Shown here in pieces: positions 28,353 through 37,594 of a DNA stretch of 64,000 nt; within the stretch, counting starts at the first letter, position 1, and each line of letters opens with the position of its first letter. Source of the DNA: Tianweitania sediminis (GTDB lineage: Bacteria; Pseudomonadota; Alphaproteobacteria; Rhizobiales; Rhizobiaceae); NCBI RefSeq assembly GCF_017813335.1, contig NZ_JAGIYY010000003.1, positions 1 through 64,000 on the forward strand, given 5' to 3'. The notes under the pieces were generated by a model. That model was given only the letters and a program-made list of their open reading frames with translations, was not told the DNA's origin and made no database searches. The position numbers were made by a program, and so were the translations under genes.

Positions 28353-29009
28353 ATGTCATCCTCAGAGAACGTCGACCTCGTAGCGTGCAAATGTCCGACG
28401 GTTTCCTTGACAGTCAAGGGTTCCGTCGGGGACGGCTACGTAGTTGAGTTGCTATTGGACCCTGATCAGGCCGAAGATTTCGGGATTGAACCGGGGCTGA
28501 TCTTTCGCTTCGATCCTCACATGAAGGAGGTGCGTGGCGCTTTCAAAAGTGGCGCCTCATTTCTGCACTCCAAGGATATGGAGCTACCCTTCGGTGAACC
28601 GGGTGGCATCACCGACTTCGAGCGTTGTAAGCGTGACCCACTGCCCTTCGTAAGCGATATGGTCGAAGATGCGTTGGCAACAGCCAGGTACCAAGCCGAT
28701 GTCGCGGCAGGCAGGTTGCGGGCGCTTGTGATTGTGCGTCCAGACGGTGAAATCGCGTTCGGGGTCGGCAATCTTCCTTCGGACCTCGACGCATCCACAG
28801 CACAGCAGTTCCTGGAAATGACGTTCTGGGAGGACAACTGGGAGCAGCGCTACAAGCGGACAGTGGTGCGCACCGTCGGGTCACGCGAGGACGCTGATCT
28901 CATCGCGTATGACGTACCGAATAATTTTGACGGGGCGACCGAAAGGGACGTCATCGAGGCAGGAGGGATTCTGCTGTCCGCCTTCAACGTTGTTGAACGC
29001 GCCGCCTGA
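28353..29009 (+). CDS. Hypothetical protein (218 aa)
   Basis: AAGGAA lies 6 nt before the ATG. The protein is acidic and soluble (GSVGDGYVVELLLDPDQAED, ITDFERCKRDPLPFVSDMVE, LRALVIVRPDGEIAFGVGNL), without membrane segments. Not recognised. One of the spaced single genes of the 25-31 kb block. Confidence 0.6.
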   Translation: MSSSENVDLVACKCPTVSLTVKGSVGDGYVVELLLDPDQAEDFGIEPGLIFRFDPHMKEVRGAFKSGASFLHSKDMELPFGEPGGITDFERCKRDPLPFVSDMVEDALATARYQADVAAGRLRALVIVRPDGEIAFGVGNLPSDLDASTAQQFLEMTFWEDNWEQRYKRTVVRTVGSREDADLIAYDVPNNFDGATERDVIEAGGILLSAFNVVERAA

Positions 29010-29483
29010 CGCCGAGATCGCTGCTGACAGCATCTCCAACAGAACAGAAGGCTCAATAACTGAATTTGGTCGGAGGTGCCTGGATCACCGCACCGAGACC
29101 AGCCGCGATACTTCGCGCATTGCTCTCTCTGCTGATCGGAACGCTCCAGTCCAACTGATTCGCCCCATGATGCGAGATCGTCTGTCGTATCGGGACGGCG
29201 CAGAGATTTTCCTTGGGAGGATCTGGACAGGTCAACGCGGACGCCCCTACCATGTTTGTAGACGCCGACGGTGCTGATGCCGTTGCCGTAAAGAGCTCTG
29301 AAGGCAGCGGCTTGCCCGACTTAAAGCCGCACTAACCTCGATGCCGTGGCTGGCACAATCTCCAACAAAGTCCGCGAGGCGATCAGCCGACCTGCGCGGG
29401 GACAGAGAAAGAGAGACGAGCGAGGCGATCGCTCATCCGTCAGCCAATCCGCAGGCCAAGGGCCGCAACTCAGAGGTTATGCA
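29010..29483. other. Intergenic, nothing recognised
   Basis: About 470 bases. The frame of the next gene is open upstream to 29346, but the extra residues look non-coding. No repeats or RNA structures seen. Confidence 0.4.
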
Positions 29484-30026
29484 ATGAAACTCGTCAGCAC
29501 CGACATGTCTGCTTCCGTCGTGGGCGAACCGCCAGAAGCTTTGTCCGAGTGGTCCCCCTTGCTCGACGGCGCTTGGATGCGCGCGCTTCCCAGCAATGCT
29601 GAGTTGCTGGTGCACAATGACGGCGCCATGTTCTCCGTCACCCTTCACCACAACAAGATCGACATCTGGAAGGGTGTTTACCCAACGGTGACTGGCGCCA
29701 AGTTGGCGGGAACCGCAGCCGCCAAGCGGCTTCTGCGGACGGCTGACGCGCCTGCCGCCGCAGCTGAAGAGCCTGGGACGGCCTCCATCGCTATTCTCTC
29801 CGAGGCTCGGCAGAGAGATGGCTCCATCTGGAAGCCAACCGGCCTCAAGACCGTTGTGGAGCGCAACGGCATCGTCGCGTACTGCGCCATCAACTTCTTG
29901 GATGACGGCTTTGAAGGGGTGACGCGACTGGGCGACTATGTTTCCCGCCAGCATTTTTCCGACGAATGGACGGCAAAACGCAGCACGCTGCAGTGGGTGT
30001 CTCTCCTTCTGGAGCGGCATGCTTGA
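29484..30026 (+). CDS. Hypothetical protein (180 aa)
   Basis: Start at the ATG at 29484 with AGAGG upstream. The protein has ALSEWSPLLDGAWMRALPSN, then LLVHNDGAMFSVTLHHNKID and a C-terminal RLGDYVSRQHFSDEWTAKRS. No known domain seen, no signal peptide, no membrane helix. It sits 75 nt before the next gene, the closest pair in this block. Confidence 0.55.
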   Translation: MKLVSTDMSASVVGEPPEALSEWSPLLDGAWMRALPSNAELLVHNDGAMFSVTLHHNKIDIWKGVYPTVTGAKLAGTAAAKRLLRTADAPAAAAEEPGTASIAILSEARQRDGSIWKPTGLKTVVERNGIVAYCAINFLDDGFEGVTRLGDYVSRQHFSDEWTAKRSTLQWVSLLLERHA

Positions 30027-30101
30027 TTTCTGGGCAAGCTGGCGGACGGCAACAGCCGTCCCCCCTGCCCTCAGCCACACAATCCCATCAGGTGCTCTAC
30101 C

Positions 30102-30959
30102 ATGAACAAGCTTTCTGCCGTCTCGAAAGAGACATCCCTCAGCATTCGCAAGGACTATCCGGATGAACCCGTCGTCTACGCTGTTTACGATGCGCAAGAT
30201 TTAAGAGACAATCCTTCGCGACCAGCCCGCACCTTCCCCTCCAACAAGTACTTCGAGGCGGCTTGGTGCGCTGACAAGCGCGGTGACGCAGTCGTCATCG
30301 AGATCGACCCCAACGGTACCCTCGCACGAGGTGCAAGGCCGCGTCAGCGTGTGACCGACGCCCGTTTGGCAGAGCTGATGATCAATGCCTCTGCAGATAC
30401 CGCGGCGCTGATCTCGTCGATCGCGAAACGGTCCACACCGTCTACGCCATTGTTTCTCTCCCCGGAGGCGGTGGCAAAGGTCGAGGCACTGCGGCCCTTT
30501 GGGGAAGACGAGCGGCTAGTGGCACTCTACGACGGGGAGGACATGAGCAGACCGGTAGCAGTCTACAACTACACCGATGACAAAGGAGAGGCCTCTGTTC
30601 ATGGGGGCCTGAGCAGAGCTTGGTACGAAGGTCTCTTTGCTGTGGAGGTCCGTCCAGATGGTCTTATCCACGGGCATGAATCAGGCCCCGCCGACGGCTG
30701 CTCTCACGACGAATACGAGAGGCGAATGCTTGCGATCGCTGGTCGCCAAGGCTCTGCGGACGTACTGGCGATTTTGATCGAGGTCGCTGAATACTGGGAT
30801 TTTCGCGACGTCTGTGAAGCCTGTAGTGAATCGCAGGACTGGTGGGACCCGCAGCACGATGATTTTCCTCCCAGCGACCTCGTCACTTCGCTGCGTGCGC
30901 GTCATGCGGCGGCCGTAGCTGCGGAAATTGCGGTTGATGGGAAAGCCAGCGTCAGTTGA
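30102..30959 (+). CDS. Hypothetical protein (285 aa)
   Basis: A soluble, acidic protein (IRKDYPDEPVVYAVYDAQDL, YFEAAWCADKRGDAVVIEID, YWDFRDVCEACSESQDWWDP). The C-terminal VCEACSESQDWWDP has a Cys pair but no second pair, so metal binding is uncertain. No family recognised. Probably co-transcribed with the preceding gene. Confidence 0.6.
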   Translation: MNKLSAVSKETSLSIRKDYPDEPVVYAVYDAQDLRDNPSRPARTFPSNKYFEAAWCADKRGDAVVIEIDPNGTLARGARPRQRVTDARLAELMINASADTAALISSIAKRSTPSTPLFLSPEAVAKVEALRPFGEDERLVALYDGEDMSRPVAVYNYTDDKGEASVHGGLSRAWYEGLFAVEVRPDGLIHGHESGPADGCSHDEYERRMLAIAGRQGSADVLAILIEVAEYWDFRDVCEACSESQDWWDPQHDDFPPSDLVTSLRARHAAAVAAEIAVDGKASVS

Positions 30960-32389
30960 GGGTTTCGAAGCGGGGAAGCTCTACGTCTTCCCGCTTCCCG
31001 TCCTGCAGCTAGGGTCATTCTAAACGCAAACAGCATGTTCGGTGCCTGCGGCGGGAGGTATGTGCATCCAACGAGTAGCCTCCGGAAGCCGTTGCCGCTC
31101 AGCCCGGGCGGCCTGTGACGCTTGCAGCTTGTAGAAAGCGTCAGCGGGATCTCGGAAAGGGCGAAGTTCCCCCATGGGAGCATTCGGTGCCCAATGTCTT
31201 CGCTGGGACGTGCCGTGAGCTTCTACATCAGGGAAGCTGCGCGTCACGGGGTGAACAGCGCAACCTTCGATTCTGTTTCAGGTAGTAACGGGGGGAATAC
31301 CACGTCGCACCGGCAGATCGGCGTCACGCTGCGATGCCAGAACCAAGAGCCTGAACCTAACTCCCCGCTCCCGCCTTGTCTCACCGATAAACCAGCCTTC
31401 GGTTCTTGGGAGTCCTGCAGCGGCAGCAACAGCGGCACCTCCAACACTTCACAAGGTCAGCGAAACCTCGATGTGGATCTGGATGGAAACTTGCGCTCCT
31501 GCTTCACCTTCCGGAAACGGAGCTGCCAGCGAGGTGATCTCAACCTCGTGGATGTCCACGCAATCGGACGCAAGGGCAGCAGCATGGAGCAGGCGAGCTG
31601 TTCCTTCTAAAGCGCATTACGGATCGGCGCGACGAAGATCTCATCCTGACTGAGCGTCACTACGATATGCTGAGCGTCACAATGTGACGACGATTCAGTA
31701 GGGTACCACCACAACGCAATGCAGGTTCTCGGCAACTCACCTCGATTTTACTTTGTAACCGATGGGTTACACATGCTGGAAGGACTCACCTGGCGTTTCC
31801 AGGCGAAGTAGAAGAGTCGGCGACAGGCAGGGCAGGGACAGGGTGATGCAAGCGTCCGGGCCAAGGCGAAGGGAAGCCTTGATTTGAGCCGCAGGCACTC
31901 CGAAAAGGCCCGGCTGCTTCCGACCGTCGCCTTGCGTCATAGTCTCGTTTCGGGCCTCTGGCCGAACAGGCTGGAGGAGTGCTCATGAGCCACTGCTCCT
32001 GACTGTTCCAGAACCTCAAACAACGGGGTGTTCGACGGCCTGAGCTAGCGCCGACCAGCAGCACCTCATCGACATCGGCATCGGGTGGGTTCTCCAGCCT
32101 GAGCGCCATGCGCGGTCCGTTATTTCCGTCCGGGACGGTGCCTCGGTGGAGATCGTGACGCCGAGGCTGCGGCATTCACCGGCGGCCGCAGGGGCGCGCG
32201 CGTGCACACATGCGTTTCCTGCTGCCTCCGGATATCCGTCTTCCCATCTCGCAGTCCGTGCACAGACGGAGCCTGCGGGGCTGGCCGCAACATCTAATAG
32301 CCGTCAGCGGAAAAAGACGGAGGCCGCGCAATGGCGGCCTCCGCAGTCAGAGTGGCGTTGGCTGAGGCCCTGACAGGCTTCTGGCTGGC
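30960..32389. other. 1.4-kb stretch without an intact gene
   Basis: No complete gene. On the minus strand 31613-31449 one frame reads as protein (TARLLHAAALASDCVDIHEV, EITSLAAPFPEGEAGAQVSI, ending at a TGA at 31449) but has no start, so it may be the tail of a lost gene. Direct repeats and a palindrome at 31651-31689 are listed separately. GC-rich open frames elsewhere are not convincing. Confidence 0.4.
31651..31689. promoter_or_regulatory. Direct repeats TGAGCGTCAC and palindrome CGTCACA-A-TGTGACG
   Basis: TGAGCGTCAC occurs at 31651-31660 and 31671-31680, exactly 20 nt (about two helical turns) apart. The second copy runs into a perfect 7-bp inverted repeat (31675-31689). The first copy extends to GCGTCACTACG (31654-31664), an 11-mer found twice more at 38110 and 38131. 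This looks like a tandem operator for a dimeric regulator. Confidence 0.5.
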
Positions 32390-32719
32390 TCAGAGCGGCC
32401 ACTCTCCATGCTCTTTTGCAGCCTTGACCCAGTCGAGCATCGTCGCGTCCGGGTCTTGCCGCACCTGCTCGAGCAACTCCAGCCAGCGCCGGGGATCGCC
32501 GACCGCCATTTCGTAGCGCAAGAAACCGCAGCCCGCCGTCGGGATGACGAGGAGCCGGAAATGCCCTCCGTCCCCGGCCGCCGGCCTACTGATTTCGAGC
32601 GTCACCAGGTCAGAGATGCCAAGAGCCTTGGCATCTGCTTTGTCCAGGTAGGAGTGCACGGAAGTGGCGAACTCGGAAAGGAAGAGAGGGTGCCCCTTGT
32701 TGCCCTTGTTGCCGCTCAT
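32390..32719 (-). CDS. Hypothetical protein (109 aa)
   Basis: Soluble protein starting MSGNKGNKGHPLFLSEFATS; the middle has LVTLEISRPAAGDGGHFRLL and the end DPDATMLDWVKAAKEHGEW. The start overlaps the stop of the gene at 32716 by 4 nt, so the two are translated together. No family recognised. Confidence 0.6.
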   Translation of the reverse strand: MSGNKGNKGHPLFLSEFATSVHSYLDKADAKALGISDLVTLEISRPAAGDGGHFRLLVIPTAGCGFLRYEMAVGDPRRWLELLEQVRQDPDATMLDWVKAAKEHGEWPL

Positions 32720-33048
32720 TGTGCGCCTCCTGCCTTGCGAGCACGGAGGATGCGCAGCACCGTTTCCTTGGCCTCGGCGCAGGCTGCCTCGCGGACGAGA
32801 GCCCAGACGTCGCGGCCGTGCATCTCGGCGCAGGAGGCCTCGCGGCCCTCCCCTGCGACGGGGGTGCGCTGGTGGCGGTAGTGGACGACGAGCATCCCTC
32901 GGCCGTCGACGAGGTCGACGATCTCGAGGCCTGCGTCGCGCATAACGTTGAGCCCGCCCGTATCCTCGAATTCGAGACGGAGCGGGAAGTCCTCCCTGGG
33001 GACGACGGCGGACGGAGTCGTAGCGGGGTCATTCTCGTTGTGGTTCAT
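32716..33048 (-). CDS. Hypothetical protein (110 aa)
   Basis: Start at the ATG at 33048 (AAAGGA upstream); a longer frame to 33177 is non-coding in character. Sequence includes EDFPLRLEFEDTGGLNVMRD and LEIVDLVDGRGMLVVHYRHQ, then a helical C-terminus. First gene of a two-gene unit with the 109-residue protein. Function unknown. Confidence 0.6.
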   Translation of the reverse strand: MNHNENDPATTPSAVVPREDFPLRLEFEDTGGLNVMRDAGLEIVDLVDGRGMLVVHYRHQRTPVAGEGREASCAEMHGRDVWALVREAACAEAKETVLRILRARKAGGAQ

Positions 33049-33438
33049 GTGGCATTTCCTTTGTGCTGGCGGCCTCGGCCGCACGTTGGCTGGCAGGCAA
33101 GGCGAACCTTGCCGGGGGCAGGCCCCGCGCAGGTCGGCTGAACGACCTCGCGGACTCTGTTTGAGGGTGCCAGCCACGGCACAATGGTGAATGCGGTCCT
33201 TGAGTCTCGGCGGACCGCTGCCTTCTCGCAGCTCTGGTCAGCGTGCGGATTTCAGCTCCGCAGGCCCCGGAGCTTTTGTAAGCGATGGAGGGCGGGAGAT
33301 CCAGATCTCCGGTGAGAAGCCGTGCAATCGTCGTTAACGGCACGTTCCGCAGAAATCAGAGCGATTTGCAGGGCCGCTGAGTGACCTCGCCGAGGTCGCC
33401 GGGTGTCTTGGTACCCGGAAAAAAGCGGCATCCCCTGA
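33049..33438. other. Intergenic, upstream region of the two-gene unit
   Basis: About 390 bases holding the promoter region of the minus-strand pair at 32390-33048. Frames on both strands are arginine/proline-rich and not credible. No repeats seen. Confidence 0.35.
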
Positions 33439-33740
33439 TCAGGCCGCCGTCTGCAGGAGCGCATCGGCGTCCCCCTCGTCCGGCTCGGGAACCGGCGCAG
33501 GGTCCGCAGCGGGAGCGGAAGGAGCAGCCCCCGCTGCGGGAGTGTACACCGTGTCCCCGAGGTCCTTGGCGACGGTCCGCGCCTGGTCGGCTTCGTTCTC
33601 GTCGTCGATGTCCTCGACGTCCTGGGCGGCCACGCGCTTGCGGCTCGTGATGCCCGCCTGGATCGCCTTGGTGAAGGCGTCGATCTCCTGGACGGGATGG
33701 ATAAGTGGCGCGCCGGGCACATCCACCCGATGCTTCCCCC
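33439..33740 (-). pseudogene. C-terminal remnant resembling a lambda-type phage portal protein
   Basis: The minus-strand frame gives GWMDVPGAPLIHPVQEIDAF followed by TKAIQAGITSRKRVAAQDVE and a Pro/Ala-rich acidic tail to the stop at 33439. The order of a DP-like motif with x-EI/V, an AxxxGxxTR[ED]xxAA block and an acidic end is that of lambda-family portal proteins. The remaining 400 residues of a portal are absent. Tentative. Confidence 0.4.
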
Positions 33741-33939
33741 ATGATGCTGACGGTCATGGCCCCGCTGTCTCCAAGCCTTGGCTTCAAGCCCCTGCACTTC
33801 GCTGCGAAGGCGTTCGCGTGAATACTCGGCCACGTCCGCCCCGCGCGACCGCTTCGTAGCCGCCATGCAAATTTCTGCAGCCGAGGGACTGGGCGGCCAT
33901 TCAGAACGTCCCGCAGCAGTAACCCTATGAGCTGAAGCG

Positions 33940-34330
33940 AGGCTCGTCATTCTGGCGACGCTGATTACCGGGTCGATTCCGGCCTTCCGGGGCGTATCAC
34001 CGCACTTGTCAGCCAGAATGTCTACGACAGCGCGCCTGGCCTACGTTGTCCCTCGGGCATTCGCACGTGCTGACGGACATGCTCTTCCCCAAACGGCTCT
34101 ACGCTGCAGCTGGGCGGAATGTCAGGCACCTACACCCAAGGTTACGGTGGTTTCCACGACCAGGTCGAGGGCCACTAGCTGAGGACGTTCGGCTCGGCGG
34201 TCCTTCTTGCGACTATCGGAAATGGCGCCGAGACGGCCGTCCTGGGGGGCTCTACGCTGGCGACTGAGGATACGGCATCCGACGCCGCGAGGAGCCTCGA
34301 CAACGTCGCGGCAAGGCGTTTCCATCGCTC
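33940..34330 (+). pseudogene. C-terminal remnant of a VirB10/TrbI-type conjugation protein
   Basis: Broken frames on the plus strand spell the C-terminal beta-barrel of TrbI/VirB10. ATLITGSIP is followed, after a shift, by GRITALVSQNVYDSAPG; then NGSTLQLGGMSGTYTQGYGG and FHDQVEGH to a stop; then after another shift LRTFGSAVLLATIGNGAETA. This matches the LITG, IAQVSQNVYD, LNLGGM...GY.GF.D.V..H and FGSALLLS landmarks. At least two frameshifts are present. It shows that the element once carried a type IV secretion system. Confidence 0.6.
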
Positions 34331-34469
34331 GGGAGGGCCGTCCTCCTCCGTAGCGCGGGTTGCACACCAACTTGCCCTACCGCTCCTCCACCCGTTGCGC
34401 GATGGTAGGGCACTACGATTGCGCCGGCTCAGGCGGAGCCAGATGCAAGCGCGCCGGCGGCAGTCGGCA

Positions 34470-34931
34470 TCAGAGGACCAGCAGGATGGCGCAGCCGAGC
34501 GCGCTCGACAGGATCGCACGGAACGGCCACGACAGCCTGCGGGCGGCTGCCCCATGCCGAAGCCTGCGGAGCCGGCGGCGTGCAGCAGCATCGCGGAGGA
34601 TGCCGAACAGCGTGCCGACGCCGATGTAGCCAAGGAAGAGGCCTGCGAGCACCAGCAGGAGCTTTCCGATCGCAACGATGTCGATCCAGCCTCCGGTGAC
34701 ATACCCGACGAGCGCCGCCAGGATCCAGGGCGAGTTCTTGACGAACTCCCATGTCTCCGCCGGGTGATAGTAGCCGCAGTAGAGCAGCGTCGCCGGTAGC
34801 GAGATGAACCAGAGGCGGACGTACAGAAAAATGCCGACGTACATCACCGGGATGACAACGGCGGCGATAAGGCCGCCGAGTCCTGCGATCTCCCCCGCTC
34901 CGGGCGCACCTCCGTTTCCGTGATATGCCAT
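34470..34931 (-). CDS. Small integral membrane protein, unknown function
   Basis: 153 residues from the ATG at 34931, which has a perfect GGAGG upstream. A glycine-rich N-terminus (AYHGNGGAPGAGEIAGLGGL) leads into three or four hydrophobic segments (VVIPVMYVGIFLYVRLWFIS, SPWILAALVGYVTGG, LLLVLAGLFLGYIGVGTLFG) and a last hydrophobic end after an arginine-rich loop. The frame is open far upstream, but that part is antisense to the DNA ligase. No family recognised. Confidence 0.65.
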   Translation of the reverse strand: MAYHGNGGAPGAGEIAGLGGLIAAVVIPVMYVGIFLYVRLWFISLPATLLYCGYYHPAETWEFVKNSPWILAALVGYVTGGWIDIVAIGKLLLVLAGLFLGYIGVGTLFGILRDAAARRRLRRLRHGAAARRLSWPFRAILSSALGCAILLVL

Positions 34932-35396
34932 GTCAGCCTCCTTGTTCCGGAGGCGGACGTTACCGGGAAGGATCCAAGAAACGGCGTCAGGAATGTATCG
35001 GATCTTTTTAATCCAGAGCTTTGCGGTGCCCTCCTCCTTCTGCTCATCTCCGCTAAAGCCAGGTAGCGGACTGCCGGGGGACCGCGACAATCCAGCCACG
35101 CCACCAGTATGGACTCCTCGCCCAGCATCGCGGACGCCATCCACTTGTGGCGCCCGTCGACGACCACGAGCCGCTGCTTGCCTCCGTGTTCCTCCCAAAA
35201 GCCGTACGGGCACGGCCACGAGGACGCGTCCCCCAGCTGCAGCAAAGACGTCGTCGACGGCCATGCGGAGCCTCAGGCCAGGCAGCAGTTCCAGACAAAC
35301 ACTAGCCGGTCCACACGACCTCGCAGCCGGAAATCCTTCATGCCGCAGGCGCCGGGACTCCCCTTTCCGCGGGCGAATCCTAGACTCGACATCCCT
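34932..35396. other. Divergent intergenic region between membrane protein and DNA ligase
   Basis: About 460 bases with promoters for both directions. The ligase frame is open from 35109, and the ATG at 35340 is a possible longer start. No other gene seen. Confidence 0.35.
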
Positions 35397-36290
35397 ATGG
35401 TTCAGTACGTGCGTCCCGCCGGTCCCCGGCTCGAGTTCATCCCGCCCATGCTGCCGACCCTCGCGGCGCGGCCACCGGAGGGCGGCGAGTGGATTCATGA
35501 GATCAAGTACGACGGCTACAGGACTCAAATCGCTATCGGAAACGGCGAGTGCCACGCGTTCACCCGCAACGGTTACGACTGGAGCCTGAAGTACCGGAAC
35601 ATCTGTGCGCGGGCACTGGAGCTGGGCGTCCAAAGCGCGATCCTCGACGGCGAAGTGATCATCCTTGGCACCGAGGGACACCCGGACTTCAAGGCGCTGC
35701 GCAGCGCCATCACCACGGCTCAGGAGCGGCTCGTCTTCGTAGCCTTCGACCTCCTGCACCTCGATGGCCACGACCTGCGCCGCATGCACCTCGTCGAGCG
35801 TCGGGCGCTGCTGGAAGACCTCGTGCCGGAGGACGGGCCGATCCAGTTCAGCGCGAGCCACGAAGGCGACGCGGGCGCGTTCTTCAGGGAGGTCGACCGG
35901 GCAGGTCTCGAGGGCATGGTCTCGAAGCGGGCCGACGGTCGCTATCTGTCCGGACGCGTGGCCGACTGGCTGAAGATCAAGTGCTTCACGGAGGATGACT
36001 TGCAGGTCCTCGGCGTCGTAGGGCGACCCGGGCAGGCGACCCAGGCGATCCTCGCAGACGGCGAAGGCAGGTATGTCGGCAAAGCCGCCGTCACCCTCGT
36101 GTCCGCGCAGCGAGAGCGGCTGTGGGCGCGAGTGAAGGAGAGGCCGGGCGCGATGCCCGAGGGGCTGCCGAAGGACGTCCAGAAGGAGAAGGCGGACTGG
36201 CTGGCCCCGGGCCTCGTTGGCCGGGTGAAGTTCCTCCGGGGAGAGGAATGGCTGCGGCACGCGACCTTGCGTGCCGTCAGCGAAGGCTAG
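35397..36290 (+). CDS. ATP-dependent DNA ligase, LigD-ligase-domain type
   Basis: 297 residues forming an adenylation domain plus OB fold. Nucleotidyltransferase motif I WIHEIKYDGYR with the AMP-accepting Lys, ILDGEVIIL (motif III), FVAFDLLHLDG (IIIa), LEGMVSKRADGRYLSGRV (IV) and DWLKIKC (V) are all present; the OB part has LQVLGVVGRPGQ and VGRVKFLRGEEWLRH. It seals nicks with ATP. Unlike full LigD it has no polymerase or phosphoesterase domain, and no Ku gene is nearby. Start 35397 is the conservative choice; 35340 adds 19 residues. It ends 4 nt inside the convergent AbiEii-like gene. Confidence 0.85.
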   Translation: MVQYVRPAGPRLEFIPPMLPTLAARPPEGGEWIHEIKYDGYRTQIAIGNGECHAFTRNGYDWSLKYRNICARALELGVQSAILDGEVIILGTEGHPDFKALRSAITTAQERLVFVAFDLLHLDGHDLRRMHLVERRALLEDLVPEDGPIQFSASHEGDAGAFFREVDRAGLEGMVSKRADGRYLSGRVADWLKIKCFTEDDLQVLGVVGRPGQATQAILADGEGRYVGKAAVTLVSAQRERLWARVKERPGAMPEGLPKDVQKEKADWLAPGLVGRVKFLRGEEWLRHATLRAVSEG

Positions 36291-37255
36291 GCCTTCATGC
36301 GCCTGTAAGCGTCTAGGTCGACAACCTTCCCGTTTTCCGGAACGACGGCGGGCGCTTCCAGCCTCGCCTGCGGCTCCAGTTCGTCCCGCTCCGCGAGCCT
36401 CAGCATCTCGTCCTGGATGTCCTGCCACCAGGCGAACGCGTCCCCGGCGACCGCCTCAAAGTCCATATGGAGAGCCTCATCGTGCTGGGCCAGGTATTCC
36501 TTCCAGATTGCGCGGTTCGCCGCCGCGAACTCGGGGGACAGCCCTTCCGGGCACTCCTTGAGCAGTATGGAGGTGTCGGCCTTTCGCTCGCGCATCGTAG
36601 ACACCAGGGCACGGGCGATGACGGTATCGTTCAGCCCCGTGCGGTACATCCGCGAGAGGTCGGCGAAGTCCTTCAGGCGCGTGTTCCCGGCACCGAGCGT
36701 GATGATCGCGGCAACCTTGTCGGCGACCTGGTGTTCGAGCGGCTGCGCCCAGGCCGCGAAGGTCGGCCCCATGAACAGGCTCTTGAACTCGCGGCGGACG
36801 GCGCCTTCGGGACGCGGGCCGAAGCCAACGTCGAGGTGGGCGACGACGCGGGTGGGGCCGATCTTCGCGGTCACGGGGACGCGGAAGCCGCTGCCCTTGC
36901 CCCCCATGTCGAGGGCGTGAACCTCGCCGATTTCGACTGCCAGTCCATACTTCCGAAGGTGCGCGGCGGCGGCCGACACGGCTCCGTAGAGCGCGGGCGC
37001 GGACAGGCGGCGCTCCAGGGTCAAATCGGCGTCGCCGGTCTGCCTGACGCGCTGGTCGTGAAGTAGCCCGCCTTTCACCATAAGATCGAGGTCAGTGACC
37101 TGCAGCAGAGCCCAAAGCAGGGATTCGCAGGTCAAGCGCTCGAAGGCGACGGGGACATCGAGCCGGAAGCCCTTGGCGATCTGCTTCGTCCTGTCCGAGA
37201 GCTTCCATCCATTCTTCTCGGCTTCCGGGAGGTCGTCGCTGTATCTCTCCGGCAT
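36287..37255 (-). CDS. AbiEii/AbiGii-family nucleotidyltransferase (toxin-type)
   Basis: 322 residues from the ATG at 37255 with GGGGAGG upstream. The NTase core reads DLDLMVKGGLLHDQRVRQTG followed by DADLTLE, the KGG...D-x-D pattern of AbiEii; HLDVGFG is the third acidic position, and PLEHQVADKVAAIITLGAGN with RLKDFADLSRM is the family C-terminal core. AbiEii toxins transfer nucleotides to targets such as tRNA and are normally held by an AbiEi regulator encoded just upstream. No AbiEi-like gene is visible here; only a doubtful 67-residue frame at 37317-37520. Confidence 0.8.
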   Translation of the reverse strand: MPERYSDDLPEAEKNGWKLSDRTKQIAKGFRLDVPVAFERLTCESLLWALLQVTDLDLMVKGGLLHDQRVRQTGDADLTLERRLSAPALYGAVSAAAAHLRKYGLAVEIGEVHALDMGGKGSGFRVPVTAKIGPTRVVAHLDVGFGPRPEGAVRREFKSLFMGPTFAAWAQPLEHQVADKVAAIITLGAGNTRLKDFADLSRMYRTGLNDTVIARALVSTMRERKADTSILLKECPEGLSPEFAAANRAIWKEYLAQHDEALHMDFEAVAGDAFAWWQDIQDEMLRLAERDELEPQARLEAPAVVPENGKVVDLDAYRRMKA

Positions 37256-37594
37256 GATGTCCTCCCCTGTCGGGAGGATTTTTTCGCGCCGGGCATGCAA
37301 GGAACGAATCCTTGGTTCAGCTGCCGCCGTTGCGCATCGCCCGGCGCAGCTCCGCGCCAAGGGCTGCTTTCGTTCCTGCGCAGGCGGCGTGGCTGATCTG
37401 GAGGACCTCCTTGAGCTGCTGCGGGGCCGCGACGGCAATGCCGTGCGGGTAGTCCCGCCTCGGCAGGGTCGAGCGCGGGCGACCGTGCGCAGCACCGCCA
37501 ACGCGCTGACAGGGAGCCACCGGTCACAGGGAGGTTGTCCCTTGTCCCGAAAAGGACCACCGGAGATTGGGAGGCCAGCGAACCTTACGCCCCG
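37256..37594. other. Intergenic; doubtful small frame at 37317-37520 (minus)
   Basis: About 340 bases upstream of the AbiEii-like gene. A minus-strand frame ends with YPHGIAVAAPQQLKEVLQIS and KAALGAELRRAMRNGGS (stop at 37317). The tail looks coding but the start does not. CTCCC...GGGAGG near 37262-37276 may form a small hairpin overlapping the ribosome site of the AbiEii-like gene. Confidence 0.3.

Noticed and set aside
31786-32175. Minus-strand frame with DVDEVLLVGASSG, reminiscent of Hsp70
   Set aside because: Only about 12 residues resemble the Hsp70 VGG motif; the flanks do not, and no start is present.
34932-36428. Long minus-strand open frame across the DNA ligase gene
   Set aside because: It is antisense to a gene with complete ligase motifs; its protein is arginine-, histidine- and proline-rich with no motif. 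Only the 3' part (34470-34931) is real.
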